64,000 nt of DNA. It comes from Rhizobiales bacterium 63-22. Lineage in GTDB: Bacteria > Pseudomonadota > Alphaproteobacteria > Rhizobiales > Rhizobiaceae. The notes beneath the pieces are model-generated. The model had not been told where the DNA came from and searched no databases. It saw nothing but the letters and a program-made list of their open reading frames with translations. This document shows positions 9,570 to 17,563 of this stretch, in pieces; the first letter of the stretch is position 1, and every line of letters starts with the position of its first letter. Position numbers and translations under genes: made by a program. Where the stretch lies: positions 225,081 to 289,080 of the forward strand of contig MKVZ01000004.1 of NCBI GenBank assembly GCA_001898995.1. The letters are read 5' to 3'.

Positions 9570-9884
9570 ATGAACGATACGGATATCTTCAAGGCGCTCG
9601 CCGATCCGACGCGGCGCACGATTCTCGACAAGCTCGCCGCCGGCCGCATGAACGCCAGCGCGCTGCGGGAAGGCATGGCGATCAGCCAGCCGGCCATGTC
9701 GCAGCATCTTTCGGTGCTGCGAAGCGCCGGGCTCGTGCGGGAGGAAAAACTGGGGCGCTTCGTGAATTACGAGGTCGATCCCGAAGGGCTGGCGGTGATT
9801 GCCGGCTGGCTCGCCAAGTACCGCGCCTGGTGGCCGGCGCGGATCGACGCCCTGAAAAACGTGCTGAAGGACATGGACCAATGA
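9570..9884 (+). CDS. ArsR-family transcriptional repressor
   Basis: Predicted 104-residue winged-helix regulator. It opens with FKALADPTRRTILDKL, the classic ArsR amino motif, followed by the recognition helix region ISQPAMSQHLSVLRSAGLV and the wing EEKLGRFVNYEV. There are no paired cysteines of the metal-binding type, so it belongs to the metal-independent group usually found with an AHSA1/SRPBCC gene. The next gene is exactly of that kind and overlaps it by 4 bases. The ATG at 9570 is used because the frame upstream would run through the operator palindrome. Confidence 0.9.
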   Translation: MNDTDIFKALADPTRRTILDKLAAGRMNASALREGMAISQPAMSQHLSVLRSAGLVREEKLGRFVNYEVDPEGLAVIAGWLAKYRAWWPARIDALKNVLKDMDQ

Positions 9885-10252
9885 CGGGACCAATGACGGG
9901 ATCGCAGGCCGACAGACGCAGAAAAGCCCCCGCGAGTCTCCGGTTCGACTATGAACTGGACGCTCCGCCGCAAAAGGTATGGCGGGCGCTGAGCATTGCG
10001 GAATTCCGCGACAACTGGCTTCCGGCGACCGCGTTGGCCCAATCCGAAGCGGTGACCGTCACGCCGGGCGAAGAGATCAGCTACCGGATGCGCGAGAGCG
10101 AGCCGCCCTATCTGGAAAGCACGATCACATTCCGCATCGCCCCCGACGGACAGGGCGGAACCGTCCTCCGGATCGTTCACGAACTGGATCGCGCAAGACC
10201 GGAGCCGGTAGCGGCGAACGGCAACCGGACAACCCTCATGCGCGCGGCCTGA
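9881..10252 (+). CDS. SRPBCC / AHSA1-like domain protein
   Basis: Predicted 123-residue protein of the START/SRPBCC fold (activator of Hsp90 ATPase-like group). Residues about 20-60 contain [17 protein letters not shown] and a WLPA segment, and later a STITFRIAP strand, as in the family. These proteins bind hydrophobic ligands, but the ligand is unknown. The start ATGA overlaps the arsR stop, and a second in-frame ATG lies 12 bases on inside a short tandem repeat (ATGACGGGACCA), so the exact start is open. Pairing of ArsR with AHSA1-like proteins is widespread and suggests translational coupling. Confidence 0.75.
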   Translation: MTGPMTGSQADRRRKAPASLRFDYELDAPPQKVWRALSIAEFRDNWLPATALAQSEAVTVTPGEEISYRMRESEPPYLESTITFRIAPDGQGGTVLRIVHELDRARPEPVAANGNRTTLMRAA

Positions 10253-10292
10253 CAAAAATCCCGTCACCATTCCAGAGAAGAGGATTTCGCCC

Positions 10293-10901
10293 ATGCGCGA
10301 AACGATGCAGCTCGTCCCTATGGTCGTCGAGCAATCGAGCCGAGGGGAACGGTCCTTCGACATCTATTCCCGGCTGCTGCGGGAGCGGATCGTGTTTCTC
10401 AACGGCGAGGTGAACGACGACACCTCCGCTCTGGTCTGCGCGCAATTGCTGTTCCTCGAAGCGGAAAACCCGAAGCGGCCGATCCACCTCTATATCAATT
10501 CGCCCGGCGGCGTGGTGACGAGCGGTTTCGCGATATACGACACCATGCGCTACATCCGCGCGCCGGTGCATACGCTTTGCATGGGTACGGCCCGCTCGAT
10601 GGGGTCATTCCTGCTGATGGCAGGCGAACCCGGCTATCGGGCGGCGCTTCCCAACGCCAGCCTCCACGTTCACCAGCCATTGGGCGGATTTCAGGGGCAG
10701 GCATCGGATATCCTCATCCACGCCGAAGAAATTCTGCGCACGAAGCAGCGCATAACGCGGCTTTATGCGGAGCATTGCGGACGCAGCTACGAAGAAGCCG
10801 AACGCACTCTCGACCGGGATAATTTCATGACCGCGGAAGAAGGCTGCGCATGGGGACTGATCGACCATGTGATCGATCAACGGGAAGAAAAGGCTCCGTG
10901 A
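10293..10901 (+). CDS. ClpP-like serine protease (second ClpP paralog)
   Basis: Predicted 202-residue ClpP-family protease. The catalytic triad is intact: Ser102 in GTARSMGSF, His127 in HVHQPLGG and Asp176 in [10 protein letters not shown]. The INSPGG oxyanion-region motif is at about residues 68-73. It differs from a typical housekeeping ClpP in the sequence around the nucleophile (ARS rather than AAS) and in its short carboxyl end, and no clpX or lon lies beside it as at the main clpP locus. I therefore call it a paralog. It lies 40 bases after the ArsR/AHSA1 pair on the same strand, so it may be co-expressed. AGAAGAGG provides a ribosome site. Which ATPase it works with cannot be read here. 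Confidence 0.85.
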   Translation: MRETMQLVPMVVEQSSRGERSFDIYSRLLRERIVFLNGEVNDDTSALVCAQLLFLEAENPKRPIHLYINSPGGVVTSGFAIYDTMRYIRAPVHTLCMGTARSMGSFLLMAGEPGYRAALPNASLHVHQPLGGFQGQASDILIHAEEILRTKQRITRLYAEHCGRSYEEAERTLDRDNFMTAEEGCAWGLIDHVIDQREEKAP

Positions 10902-10953
10902 CGCTACCGGGCAGATGAACCGGGCTCTCACCGCGAAGATGCAGGAGCGGCCC

Positions 10954-11019
10954 GTGCCGCGCCGGACGAAGGGGATATCGTCCGGCAGAGGCGGCATGCG
11001 GCGCGGCTTCCCACCGGCG
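10954..11019 (-). pseudogene. Fragment of an FUSC gene 3' part (direct repeat, left copy)
   Basis: These 66 bases closely match 12712-12777, inside the downstream FUSC gene, at an offset of 1758 bases and with about 8 substitutions. Read on the minus strand both encode the same peptide context, PRRMPPLPDDIPFVRR here versus PRRIPPLPDDIPFVWR in the gene. There is no surrounding gene, so this is a broken duplicate. With the copy in the FUSC gene it brackets the lysR-lysE pair. Confidence 0.7.
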
Positions 11020-11024
11020 AACAA

Positions 11025-11876
11025 CTAAATTTTTCTCATCTGCCGTATCTGTTGCACGAGTTCAGCCGCTGCGCGCGGAAGCCACCCTTTCGCGTGATGG
11101 AGATTGATCGCGAATGGCGGAAGTTCGGGCAGGTTTTCTCCACAGGGCAGGATGTCGAGATCGTTCGGGACGGTCGAGGCCAGCCAGACCGTGACTGCGA
11201 GATCGGCACGGACCGTAGCGCGCGTCGCATCGATGCTGCCGCTCTCGAACATCGTGCGCCAGCCGAGACCGCGCTCACCCAGCGCTTTCAGGACGATTGA
11301 ACGGAAAGCGCAGGTTTCGGCGACCATGGAAACCGGAAGCGGCGCCCTGAGATGCGCCGTTCCGCCTTTGGCCCCCACCCAGACCAGACGGTCGACCGCA
11401 AGGCATTCCCCTTGCGATTTCCCGACCGGTTCCTCGATCAGGGCAAGGTCTATCGAGCCGCTGGCGATGCCGGCCAGAAGCTCCGGCGAGGCCAGGCAGA
11501 CAAGCTCTATTTCCACCTTGGGGCAGGCCTGCGCGAAGGCTTTCAGGACCGGAGTCAGCCATGTCTCCACGAGATCGTAGGGTGCGCCGAGGCGGACACG
11601 ACCATCGACCGGCCCTTCCGCCATCTCCGCCCACAGTTCATCGTTGAGCGCGACAAGGCGGCGCGCTTTTCCGAGGAATCGTTCTCCGTTCGGCGTCAGA
11701 CGAAGGGTACGCCGCTCGCGAACGAACAACGTGCCGGACAGGTCCTCCAGCCGGGCGATCTGCTGGCTGACAGCGCTCTGCGTCAGATGCAGGGCGTTTC
11801 CGGCCGCCGTCATGCTGGTACAGTCGGCGACGGTAACAAAGGTGCGCAGCAGGGCGATGTCGAGATTGCGGGGCAT
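11025..11876 (-). CDS. LysR-family transcriptional regulator
   Basis: Predicted 283-residue regulator. The helix-turn-helix occupies about residues 5-62 (LRTFVTVADCTSMTAAGNALHLTQSAVSQQI is the expected pattern, spread over helices 1-3), and the rest is the substrate-binding-like effector domain. The start at 11876 (MPRNLDIALL) fits the family; an earlier in-frame ATG at 11939 would place the start across the promoter. It is transcribed away from a LysE exporter gene, the standard arrangement of LysG-LysE pairs, so its target is probably that exporter. The inducer is not evident. Confidence 0.88.
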   Translation of the reverse strand: MPRNLDIALLRTFVTVADCTSMTAAGNALHLTQSAVSQQIARLEDLSGTLFVRERRTLRLTPNGERFLGKARRLVALNDELWAEMAEGPVDGRVRLGAPYDLVETWLTPVLKAFAQACPKVEIELVCLASPELLAGIASGSIDLALIEEPVGKSQGECLAVDRLVWVGAKGGTAHLRAPLPVSMVAETCAFRSIVLKALGERGLGWRTMFESGSIDATRATVRADLAVTVWLASTVPNDLDILPCGENLPELPPFAINLHHAKGWLPRAAAELVQQIRQMRKI

Positions 11877-11879
11877 GCG

Positions 11880-11902
11880 ATATATTATGATCCGTAATGT
11901 AT
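11880..11902. promoter_or_regulatory. Candidate LysR binding site (T-N11-A dyad)
   Basis: Imperfect inverted repeat with arms ATATATTA (11880-11887) and TAATGTAT (11895-11902), 7 of 8 positions paired across a 7-base centre. It contains a T-N11-A pattern (T11885, A11897), the generic LysR box. It lies directly upstream of the lysR start, in the divergent intergenic region shared with lysE. Confidence 0.5.
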
Positions 11903-11983
11903 GGCATGCACAACATTCGATTCCGTTATGGACAGTCACACGATAGGCTTTTTTCCCATCATTTAGGAAACCGGGGAAGCCGC

Positions 11984-12583
11984 GTGTCCGCTGCCGAATA
12001 TCCGTCGCTGGTTCTGTTTGTCATCGTGTCCACTATCACTCCGGGCGGTGCCACGACCATGGCCACGGCTTCGGGCGCGCATTTCGGTTACCGCCGGTCT
12101 CTGCCGTTCATGTGCGGCATCGCTATGGGCCTTGCGTCCATGGCGGCATGCGCCGCCGCCGGATTGAGCGGCGTCATTCTGGCGTTTCCGTCGCTTCAGC
12201 TTGCGATGAAGCTCATCGGCTCGCTCTACCTGTCATGGCTCGCATGGAAGATGGTACGGAGCGGCCCACCGCACCTGCATGCCAACGTCGTCAGGCCGAC
12301 CGGTTTCTCCGGCGCGGTCTGGCTGGTCTGGCACAACCCGAAGGGCTGGGCCATGGCGCTGGCCGCGTCCGCATCCTTCGCCCCGCTTGCGGCCGGACCG
12401 TTCCGTCTCGGACTCATCCTCGGATTCTCGTTCGGGCTGGCGGCGATCCTGTCGCTCTCGCTCTGGTGCATGGCGGGCCTGCTGCTCGCGCGCCTTCTGC
12501 GGACGGATGCGCAATGGCGCATGCTCAATGCCACGCTGGGGATTCTGCTTGCGATTTCGATCGTTCCGATGTGGTTCGAATGA
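11984..12583 (+). CDS. LysE/RhtB-family amino acid exporter
   Basis: Predicted 199-residue inner-membrane protein with five to six hydrophobic segments. The amino region has TPGGATTMATASGAHFGYRRSLPF, corresponding to the LysE family TPGP-N motif, and a W-x-NPKGW stretch in the middle (VWHNPKGWAMAL). Members export amino acids or similar metabolites; the substrate is unknown. The GTG at 11984 is chosen because GGGGAAG lies just upstream and the family start follows; the frame is open further upstream but without hydrophobic or family sequence. It is divergent from a lysR gene that probably regulates it. Confidence 0.85.
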   Translation: MSAAEYPSLVLFVIVSTITPGGATTMATASGAHFGYRRSLPFMCGIAMGLASMAACAAAGLSGVILAFPSLQLAMKLIGSLYLSWLAWKMVRSGPPHLHANVVRPTGFSGAVWLVWHNPKGWAMALAASASFAPLAAGPFRLGLILGFSFGLAAILSLSLWCMAGLLLARLLRTDAQWRMLNATLGILLAISIVPMWFE

Positions 12584-12593
12584 ACGGCGTTCC

Positions 12594-13667
12594 TCACTCC
12601 GCGCCCCGCTCCGTCCTGGCCGCACCCGGCGACGGTATCGGCACGCTGTCCGGCATCCGGGAATGCAGGAAGTGCAGCAGCGTGTCCTGCACCGACTGGA
12701 GCCGGTGCGCGGTGTCGCGCCAGACGAAGGGGATATCGTCCGGCAGCGGCGGTATGCGGCGCGGCTCCCCGCCATCGACAAGCGTGCAATTGTCGATGAC
12801 GGTTTGCAGCGCCTCCGTGATCCAGAGCGGCGGCGGCGTCTCCTTCTTGCGCAACGCATTGCCCAGCGCCTCGCCGAACAACAGCGCCGAAGCATAGAGA
12901 CGGATGCCGCGCCGGTCATAGCGGCCCGCCATTTCGGCGACCTCACGCGCCACGAAGCGTCCGCGCAGCGACCAGCGCGCATTTGAGCGCGCCAGATCGA
13001 TGCCGTCGCCGAGCGCGACCACCGCCTGATGCGCCTTCGTGAACTGGTTGATGGCGTTTTGCGCCCGCACCGCATCCTGCTGCCGGAGCGCTATGGCGGC
13101 CTGTTTCAGCCCGCCTGCGAGCTTGTCGGTCAGCCCGCGCGCGGCGCGGTCGATCAGGCGTACCGGATCGGGCGTCAGCAAGATCTGGCTGAACAGCAGG
13201 CCGACCGCGACACCCACCGCCACGTCGATAAGACGCGCGAAACCCGCCACCTGCGGCCCCATGACCAGAACGAGGATCGCCGACACGCCCGACTGGATGG
13301 CGATGGCCGGCGCCATGCCGAAGGTCGTCGCCACCACCATGGACACGAAGGACACGGCGCCCATGTGCAGCATGAGCGGAATCTTGTCCGGCAGGAGCAG
13401 CGACAATTCGCCGATGACCACGCCCGTCATCACACCCACCATCACCCCCACCGCCTGCCTGGCATGGTTGGGCAGGTTGGGCGCGAGACAGATCACGCCC
13501 GTCACCATGGCGAAGATCGGTTTCGGCTGACCGAGCAGCCACTGGCAGATGAGCCATGCCACCCCGCCGGCGATGGAGGCGATCAGCGCATCACGCCAGC
13601 TTACCGACCATTGCTGGAAAACCGTTGCGATGCGTGTGCGGATGGCCATGCTCCGTCTCGCGGCCAT
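12594..13667 (-). CDS. FUSC-family membrane protein (aromatic acid exporter-like)
   Basis: Predicted 357-residue protein. Six hydrophobic segments lie between about residues 20 and 165, followed by a helical cytoplasmic domain of about 190 residues, the half-size FUSC layout related to AaeB/YccS exporters. The substrate is not known. The start at 13667 is one base past the stop of the Spx/ArsC-like gene, so the two are likely translationally coupled; an ATG at 13649 with GGAG nearby is an alternative. Its carboxyl end, after the PPLPDDIPFVWR motif, overlaps the sequence duplicated at 10954-11019. The stop lies 10 bases from the convergent lysE stop. Confidence 0.8.
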   Translation of the reverse strand: MAARRSMAIRTRIATVFQQWSVSWRDALIASIAGGVAWLICQWLLGQPKPIFAMVTGVICLAPNLPNHARQAVGVMVGVMTGVVIGELSLLLPDKIPLMLHMGAVSFVSMVVATTFGMAPAIAIQSGVSAILVLVMGPQVAGFARLIDVAVGVAVGLLFSQILLTPDPVRLIDRAARGLTDKLAGGLKQAAIALRQQDAVRAQNAINQFTKAHQAVVALGDGIDLARSNARWSLRGRFVAREVAEMAGRYDRRGIRLYASALLFGEALGNALRKKETPPPLWITEALQTVIDNCTLVDGGEPRRIPPLPDDIPFVWRDTAHRLQSVQDTLLHFLHSRMPDSVPIPSPGAARTERGAE

Positions 13668-13668
13668 G

Positions 13669-14016
13669 TCAGTGAAAAAGCGCCGCATAAACATCGGGCT
13701 TGAAGCCGACCGTGAATTGGCCGTCGCGCTCCAGCACCGGACGTTTGACCATGGAAGGCTGTTCCAGCATCAAGGTCCGCGCCTTCCCCGCGTCGAGGTC
13801 CTGCCGCCTGTCGTCGGGCAGCTTGCGGAAGGTGGTGCCGGCGCGGTTCAAGAGCTGTTCCCATGGCACGGCCTTGAGAAAGCGGTCGAGCGTGGCGGCA
13901 TCCAGACCGTCTTTCTTATAATCATGGAAGGCATAGTCCACGCCGTGATCTTCCAGCCATGTCCGCGCCTTCTTCATCGTGTCGCAGTTCTTGATGCCGT
14001 AGATGGTCACGCTCAT
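13669..14016 (-). CDS. Spx/ArsC-family (YffB-like) reductase
   Basis: Predicted 115-residue thioredoxin-fold protein. It begins MSVTIYGIKNCDTMKKA, the single-cysteine NCDT motif of the YffB branch of the ArsC/Spx/MgsR family, and ends with VKRPVLERDG and VGFKPDVY segments typical of the group. These are glutathione-dependent thiol reductase-like proteins; true arsenate reduction is not implied. It is the first gene of a two-gene unit with the FUSC protein, which starts one base after its stop. Confidence 0.85.
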   Translation of the reverse strand: MSVTIYGIKNCDTMKKARTWLEDHGVDYAFHDYKKDGLDAATLDRFLKAVPWEQLLNRAGTTFRKLPDDRRQDLDAGKARTLMLEQPSMVKRPVLERDGQFTVGFKPDVYAALFH

Positions 14017-14084
14017 ATTCGATCCGACTCCTTCGATGGTAGGTCGCGATCAAAGGCGATACCGCGCACCGTTGCAAGCCCCTT

Positions 14085-15161
14085 TCAAAGCTTGCCTTCG
14101 CGCTCCAGCAGGTCGCGCTTGCGCGCCACGCCCCAGCGATAGCCGGAAAGGCCGCCGTCGCTCGCAACCACCCGGTGACAGGGCACCGCGACGGCGATCC
14201 CGTTGGCGGCGCAGGCTCCCGCCACCGCGCGCACGGAGCGGGGCGCACCGATGCGTTCGGCAAGCTCTGCATAGCTCACCGTCTCCCCGGCGGGAATGGC
14301 GCGGAGCGCCTGCCAGACACGCTGCTGGAAGGCTGTACCGCGCAGGTCGAGCGGCAGATCGAGACCGATGCCCGGCGCCTCGACGAAACCGACCACCTTC
14401 GCCACCATATCCTCGAAATCGCGATCCGCGCCGACGAGATCGGCATTGGGGAACCGCCGTTCCAGATCGCGGATCAGTTCTTCCGGTGCATCGCCCAGAA
14501 GAATGGCGCAGACGCCCTTGCCGCTCGCCGCCACCAGCACCGCGCCCAGCGCCGACTGCCCGATGGCGAAACGGATGACCTCGCCCCTGCCGCCCTGCCG
14601 GTAAGCCACAGCCTTCATGCCGAGTATTCTGTCCGAGGCTTCGTAGAAGCGGCTGCTGGAGCCGTAGCCTGCATCGTAGATCGCGTCCGTCACGCTGGAT
14701 CGCGGGCGGGCCAGCGCCGCCCGCATCCGCCCGGCCCGGCGCGCATCGGCATAGGCTCGCGGCGTCAGGCCGGTTTCGGCCTTGAAAATCCGGTGGAGAT
14801 GCGACGGGCTGCAACCCGCCGCCCGCGCGACATCCTCCAGCGGCGGCATGTCTTCGGCGGCATCGATGAAGCGGCAGGCGGCGGCCACGAGAGCGGCGTG
14901 ACGGGCCTCGTCGTGCGAGGCGAGCGTAGCGCCGAGATTCGGCTTGCAACGCTGGCAGGGCCGGAAGCCGGCACGCTCCGCTTCCGCCGGACCGGCGAAA
15001 AACTGCACGTTTTCGCGCTTTCCGCGCCGCGACGGGCAGGACGGGCGACAATAGATGCCGGTCGAGCGCACCGCATAGACAAAAGCGCCGTCCGCCGTCC
15101 TGTCACGGTCGAGCACCTTCTGCCAGTGGCTTTCGTCGGGGTCGTGCATTTGCGGGATCAT
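14085..15161 (-). CDS. ada: Bifunctional DNA methylation repair protein / regulator Ada
   Basis: Predicted 358-residue Ada. The amino domain has Zn-binding cysteines at 38, 42, 69 and 72 (YCRPSC and CQRC), where Cys38 is the methylphosphotriester acceptor. An AraC-type DNA-binding domain covers about 85-180, and the O6-methylguanine methyltransferase domain covers about 190-350 with acceptor Cys328 in PCHRVV. Residue numbering matches E. coli Ada closely, which supports the start at 15161 (GAGGATACGG upstream). Ada removes methyl groups from DNA and, once methylated on Cys38, activates its own regulon. No alkB is adjacent. Its gene follows gckA on the same strand after a 94-base gap and probably has its own promoter. 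Confidence 0.95.
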   Translation of the reverse strand: MIPQMHDPDESHWQKVLDRDRTADGAFVYAVRSTGIYCRPSCPSRRGKRENVQFFAGPAEAERAGFRPCQRCKPNLGATLASHDEARHAALVAAACRFIDAAEDMPPLEDVARAAGCSPSHLHRIFKAETGLTPRAYADARRAGRMRAALARPRSSVTDAIYDAGYGSSSRFYEASDRILGMKAVAYRQGGRGEVIRFAIGQSALGAVLVAASGKGVCAILLGDAPEELIRDLERRFPNADLVGADRDFEDMVAKVVGFVEAPGIGLDLPLDLRGTAFQQRVWQALRAIPAGETVSYAELAERIGAPRSVRAVAGACAANGIAVAVPCHRVVASDGGLSGYRWGVARKRDLLEREGKL

Positions 15162-15255
15162 ATCCGTATCCTCGTTCCATTTCCATGGACCGCTTTTACG
15201 CCCCCGCGAAAGACGCCGCACTCCGCTTCCTGCTTTCAAATTCGGATCGGGCTGC

Positions 15256-16542
15256 TCAGTCCGTTATCAGAATCGCGCGCAGATCGTTGACATTGGTGCC
15301 GGTCGGCCCCGGCACGAACAGATCGCCGATGGCGTTGAACGCCGTCCATGCGTCGTTGTTGGCGAGGCGCGCCGCGCCGTCCTCGCCCGCCTTTTGCAGC
15401 CGCGCCACGGTGGTTCCATCGGCGAAGGCGCCGGCATTGTCCTCCGAGCCGTCGATGCCGTCCGTATCGGCGGCAAGCGCGTGGATATTGCCGTAACCGT
15501 CGATGTCGAGCGCGAAGGATAGCAAAAACTCGCTGTTGCGCCCGCCCTTGCCCCCTTTTCCGCGCAAGGTGACGGTGGTTTCGCCGCCCGACAAAATCAC
15601 CACCGGCTTTCTGAACGGGCGGTCGCGCTCTGCCACCTCGCGGGCTATGGCCGCATGGACATGCGCCACCTCACGTGCCTCGCCCTCCATGGCATCGGAG
15701 AGGATGACCGCCTCGATGCCCCGCCGCTTCGCCTCTTCGGCCGCCGCTTCGAGCGAGACGGCGGCGGATGCGATCACGCGCACCTCGTTGCCGGCGAAAA
15801 CCGTGTCGCCGGGCTTCGGCGCATGGCAGTTCTCGCCCTTGATATGGGCGAGCGCCGCTTCGGGCAGGTCGAGCTTGTAGCGCTCGATGATCTTCAGCGC
15901 CTCGTCTCGCGCGGTTTCGTCCGGCACGGTCGGGCCGGAAGCGACGAAGGCCGGATTGTCGCCCGGAATATCAGAGACGACCAGCGAGAACACTTTCGCC
16001 GGATAAGCGGCGGCGGCAAGCCTGCCGCCCTTGATGGTGGAAAGATGCTTGCGCACCGCATTCATGGCCGATATCGGCGCGCCGGAAGCGAGCAGCGCCT
16101 TGTTGACGGCGATTTCATCCTCAAGCGTCATGCCGTCAGGCGGCGACGGCAGCAGGGCCGAACCGCCGCCCGAGACCAGCGCCACCACCAGATCGTCTTC
16201 GGTGAGGCCCTTCACGGCATCGAACAGGCGCTTCGACGCCGCCAGCCCCGCCGCGTCGGGAACCGGATGCGCGGCCTCGATGATCTCGATGCGCTCGCAA
16301 GGTGCGCCATAGCCGTAGCGCGTGACCACCACGCCTTCGATAGGAGAGCCGTGTTTTTCGGCCCATGCCTTCTCGAAGGCTGCGGCCATCTGCGCCGACC
16401 CCTTGCCCGCGCCGATGACGACGGTGCGGCCCTTCGGCTTCTGCGGAAGATTGGCGCGGATCACCTTTTCCGGGTCGGCGGCGGCAATCGCCGCGTCGAA
16501 AAGACCGGTCAGAAATTTTTTCGGATCGGCGATGGCGGTCAT
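15256..16542 (-). CDS. gckA: Glycerate 2-kinase (MOFRL family)
   Basis: Predicted 428-residue class II glycerate kinase. The amino domain carries VVIGAGKGSAQMA and LVSGGGSALLPSP, and the carboxyl MOFRL domain has GGETTVTLRGKGGKGGRNSE and DTDGIDGSEDNAGAF. It phosphorylates D-glycerate to 2-phosphoglycerate, feeding the product of tartronate semialdehyde reductase into glycolysis. The start at 16542 follows GGGGGACCTC; 14 additional upstream codons are open but lack a good site. It is last in the gcl-hyi-glxR-gckA run. The literature also uses ttuD for this family. Confidence 0.92.
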   Translation of the reverse strand: MTAIADPKKFLTGLFDAAIAAADPEKVIRANLPQKPKGRTVVIGAGKGSAQMAAAFEKAWAEKHGSPIEGVVVTRYGYGAPCERIEIIEAAHPVPDAAGLAASKRLFDAVKGLTEDDLVVALVSGGGSALLPSPPDGMTLEDEIAVNKALLASGAPISAMNAVRKHLSTIKGGRLAAAAYPAKVFSLVVSDIPGDNPAFVASGPTVPDETARDEALKIIERYKLDLPEAALAHIKGENCHAPKPGDTVFAGNEVRVIASAAVSLEAAAEEAKRRGIEAVILSDAMEGEAREVAHVHAAIAREVAERDRPFRKPVVILSGGETTVTLRGKGGKGGRNSEFLLSFALDIDGYGNIHALAADTDGIDGSEDNAGAFADGTTVARLQKAGEDGAARLANNDAWTAFNAIGDLFVPGPTGTNVNDLRAILITD

Positions 16543-16666
16543 GAGGTCCCCCGGATATTGGCGAATGGCGGCGCGACTATCCACGCCGCAGGCTGGAAAA
16601 TCAATGGGCCGGCCGCTTCTCCCGCAGCCGGCCCATCGCCCCGCACCGATGTTTCAGGCCCGGAGT

Positions 16667-17551
16667 TCAGGCGACGTCGTGCTTCGCCATGCGCTCCAGC
16701 GCACGCACGAGGCCGGAATGGTCCAGCCCGCCGTCGCCGTGCGCCGCGCAGGAATTGAACAGTTCCTGCGCCGTCGCCGTGTTGGGCAGCGAGACGCCGA
16801 GCGCCCGCGCGCCTTGCAGCGCCAGATTGAGGTCCTTCTGGTGCAGCGAAATGCGGAAGCCCGGATCGAAGGTGCGCTTGATCATGCGCTCGCCGTGGAC
16901 TTCCAGAATACGCGAGGAAGCGAAGCCGCCCATCAGCGCATCGCGCACCCGCGCCGGGTCCGCGCCCGCCTTGGAAGCGAAGACCAGCGCCTCGGCCACC
17001 GCCTCGATGTTGAGCGCAACGATGATCTGATTGGCGACCTTGGCCACCTGCCCGTCGCCGCAATCGCCGACCAGCGTGATGTTCTTGCCCATGAGCTTCA
17101 ACAGCGGCAGCGCCTTCTCGAAGGTCGCCTCCGCTCCGCCCGCCATGATGGAGAGGCTGGCGTTCTTCGCGCCGACCTCGCCGCCGGAAACCGGCGCGTC
17201 GATATATTCCGCGCCCGTCGCGCGCACCTTCTTGGCGAATTCCTTCGTCTCGATGGGCGAGATGGAACTCATGTCGATCAGCGTCTTGCCCTTAGAAAGA
17301 CCGCCGATGGCGCCGCCCTCGCCGAAGATCACCTCGGCCACCTGCGGCGTGTCGGGCAGCATGAGAATGACCGTCTCGCACTCCTTCGCCACGGCTTCCG
17401 GCGTGTCGAGCACTTTCAGGCCCTTGTCGAGAAGCTCCTTCTGCGGCGGCTTCGTGTGTTTCGAGGTGAACAGGTCGTGGCCCGCATCCTGCAAGTGCCG
17501 CGCCATGGGCGCGCCCATAATCCCCAGTCCGATGAAACCGATCTTCGCCAT
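16667..17551 (-). CDS. glxR: 2-hydroxy-3-oxopropionate (tartronate semialdehyde) reductase
   Basis: Predicted 294-residue member of the beta-hydroxyacid dehydrogenase family. The NAD(P)-binding motif GFIGLGIMGAPMA is at residues 5-17, the substrate motif DAPVSGGEVGA near 118 and the catalytic lysine in KVANQIIVALN near 170. It reduces tartronate semialdehyde made by Gcl to D-glycerate. It is 12 bases downstream of hyi. The gap to gckA (124 bases) is the largest in this operon and may hold an internal promoter, but I see no clear motif there. Confidence 0.95.
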   Translation of the reverse strand: MAKIGFIGLGIMGAPMARHLQDAGHDLFTSKHTKPPQKELLDKGLKVLDTPEAVAKECETVILMLPDTPQVAEVIFGEGGAIGGLSKGKTLIDMSSISPIETKEFAKKVRATGAEYIDAPVSGGEVGAKNASLSIMAGGAEATFEKALPLLKLMGKNITLVGDCGDGQVAKVANQIIVALNIEAVAEALVFASKAGADPARVRDALMGGFASSRILEVHGERMIKRTFDPGFRISLHQKDLNLALQGARALGVSLPNTATAQELFNSCAAHGDGGLDHSGLVRALERMAKHDVA

Positions 17552-17563
17552 GTCAATTCTCCC

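Noticed and set aside
13669..14016. Arsenate reductase as a literal function
   Set aside because: Only the single NCDT cysteine of the YffB/Spx branch is present and there is no ars operon; the nearby ArsR belongs to a different unit.
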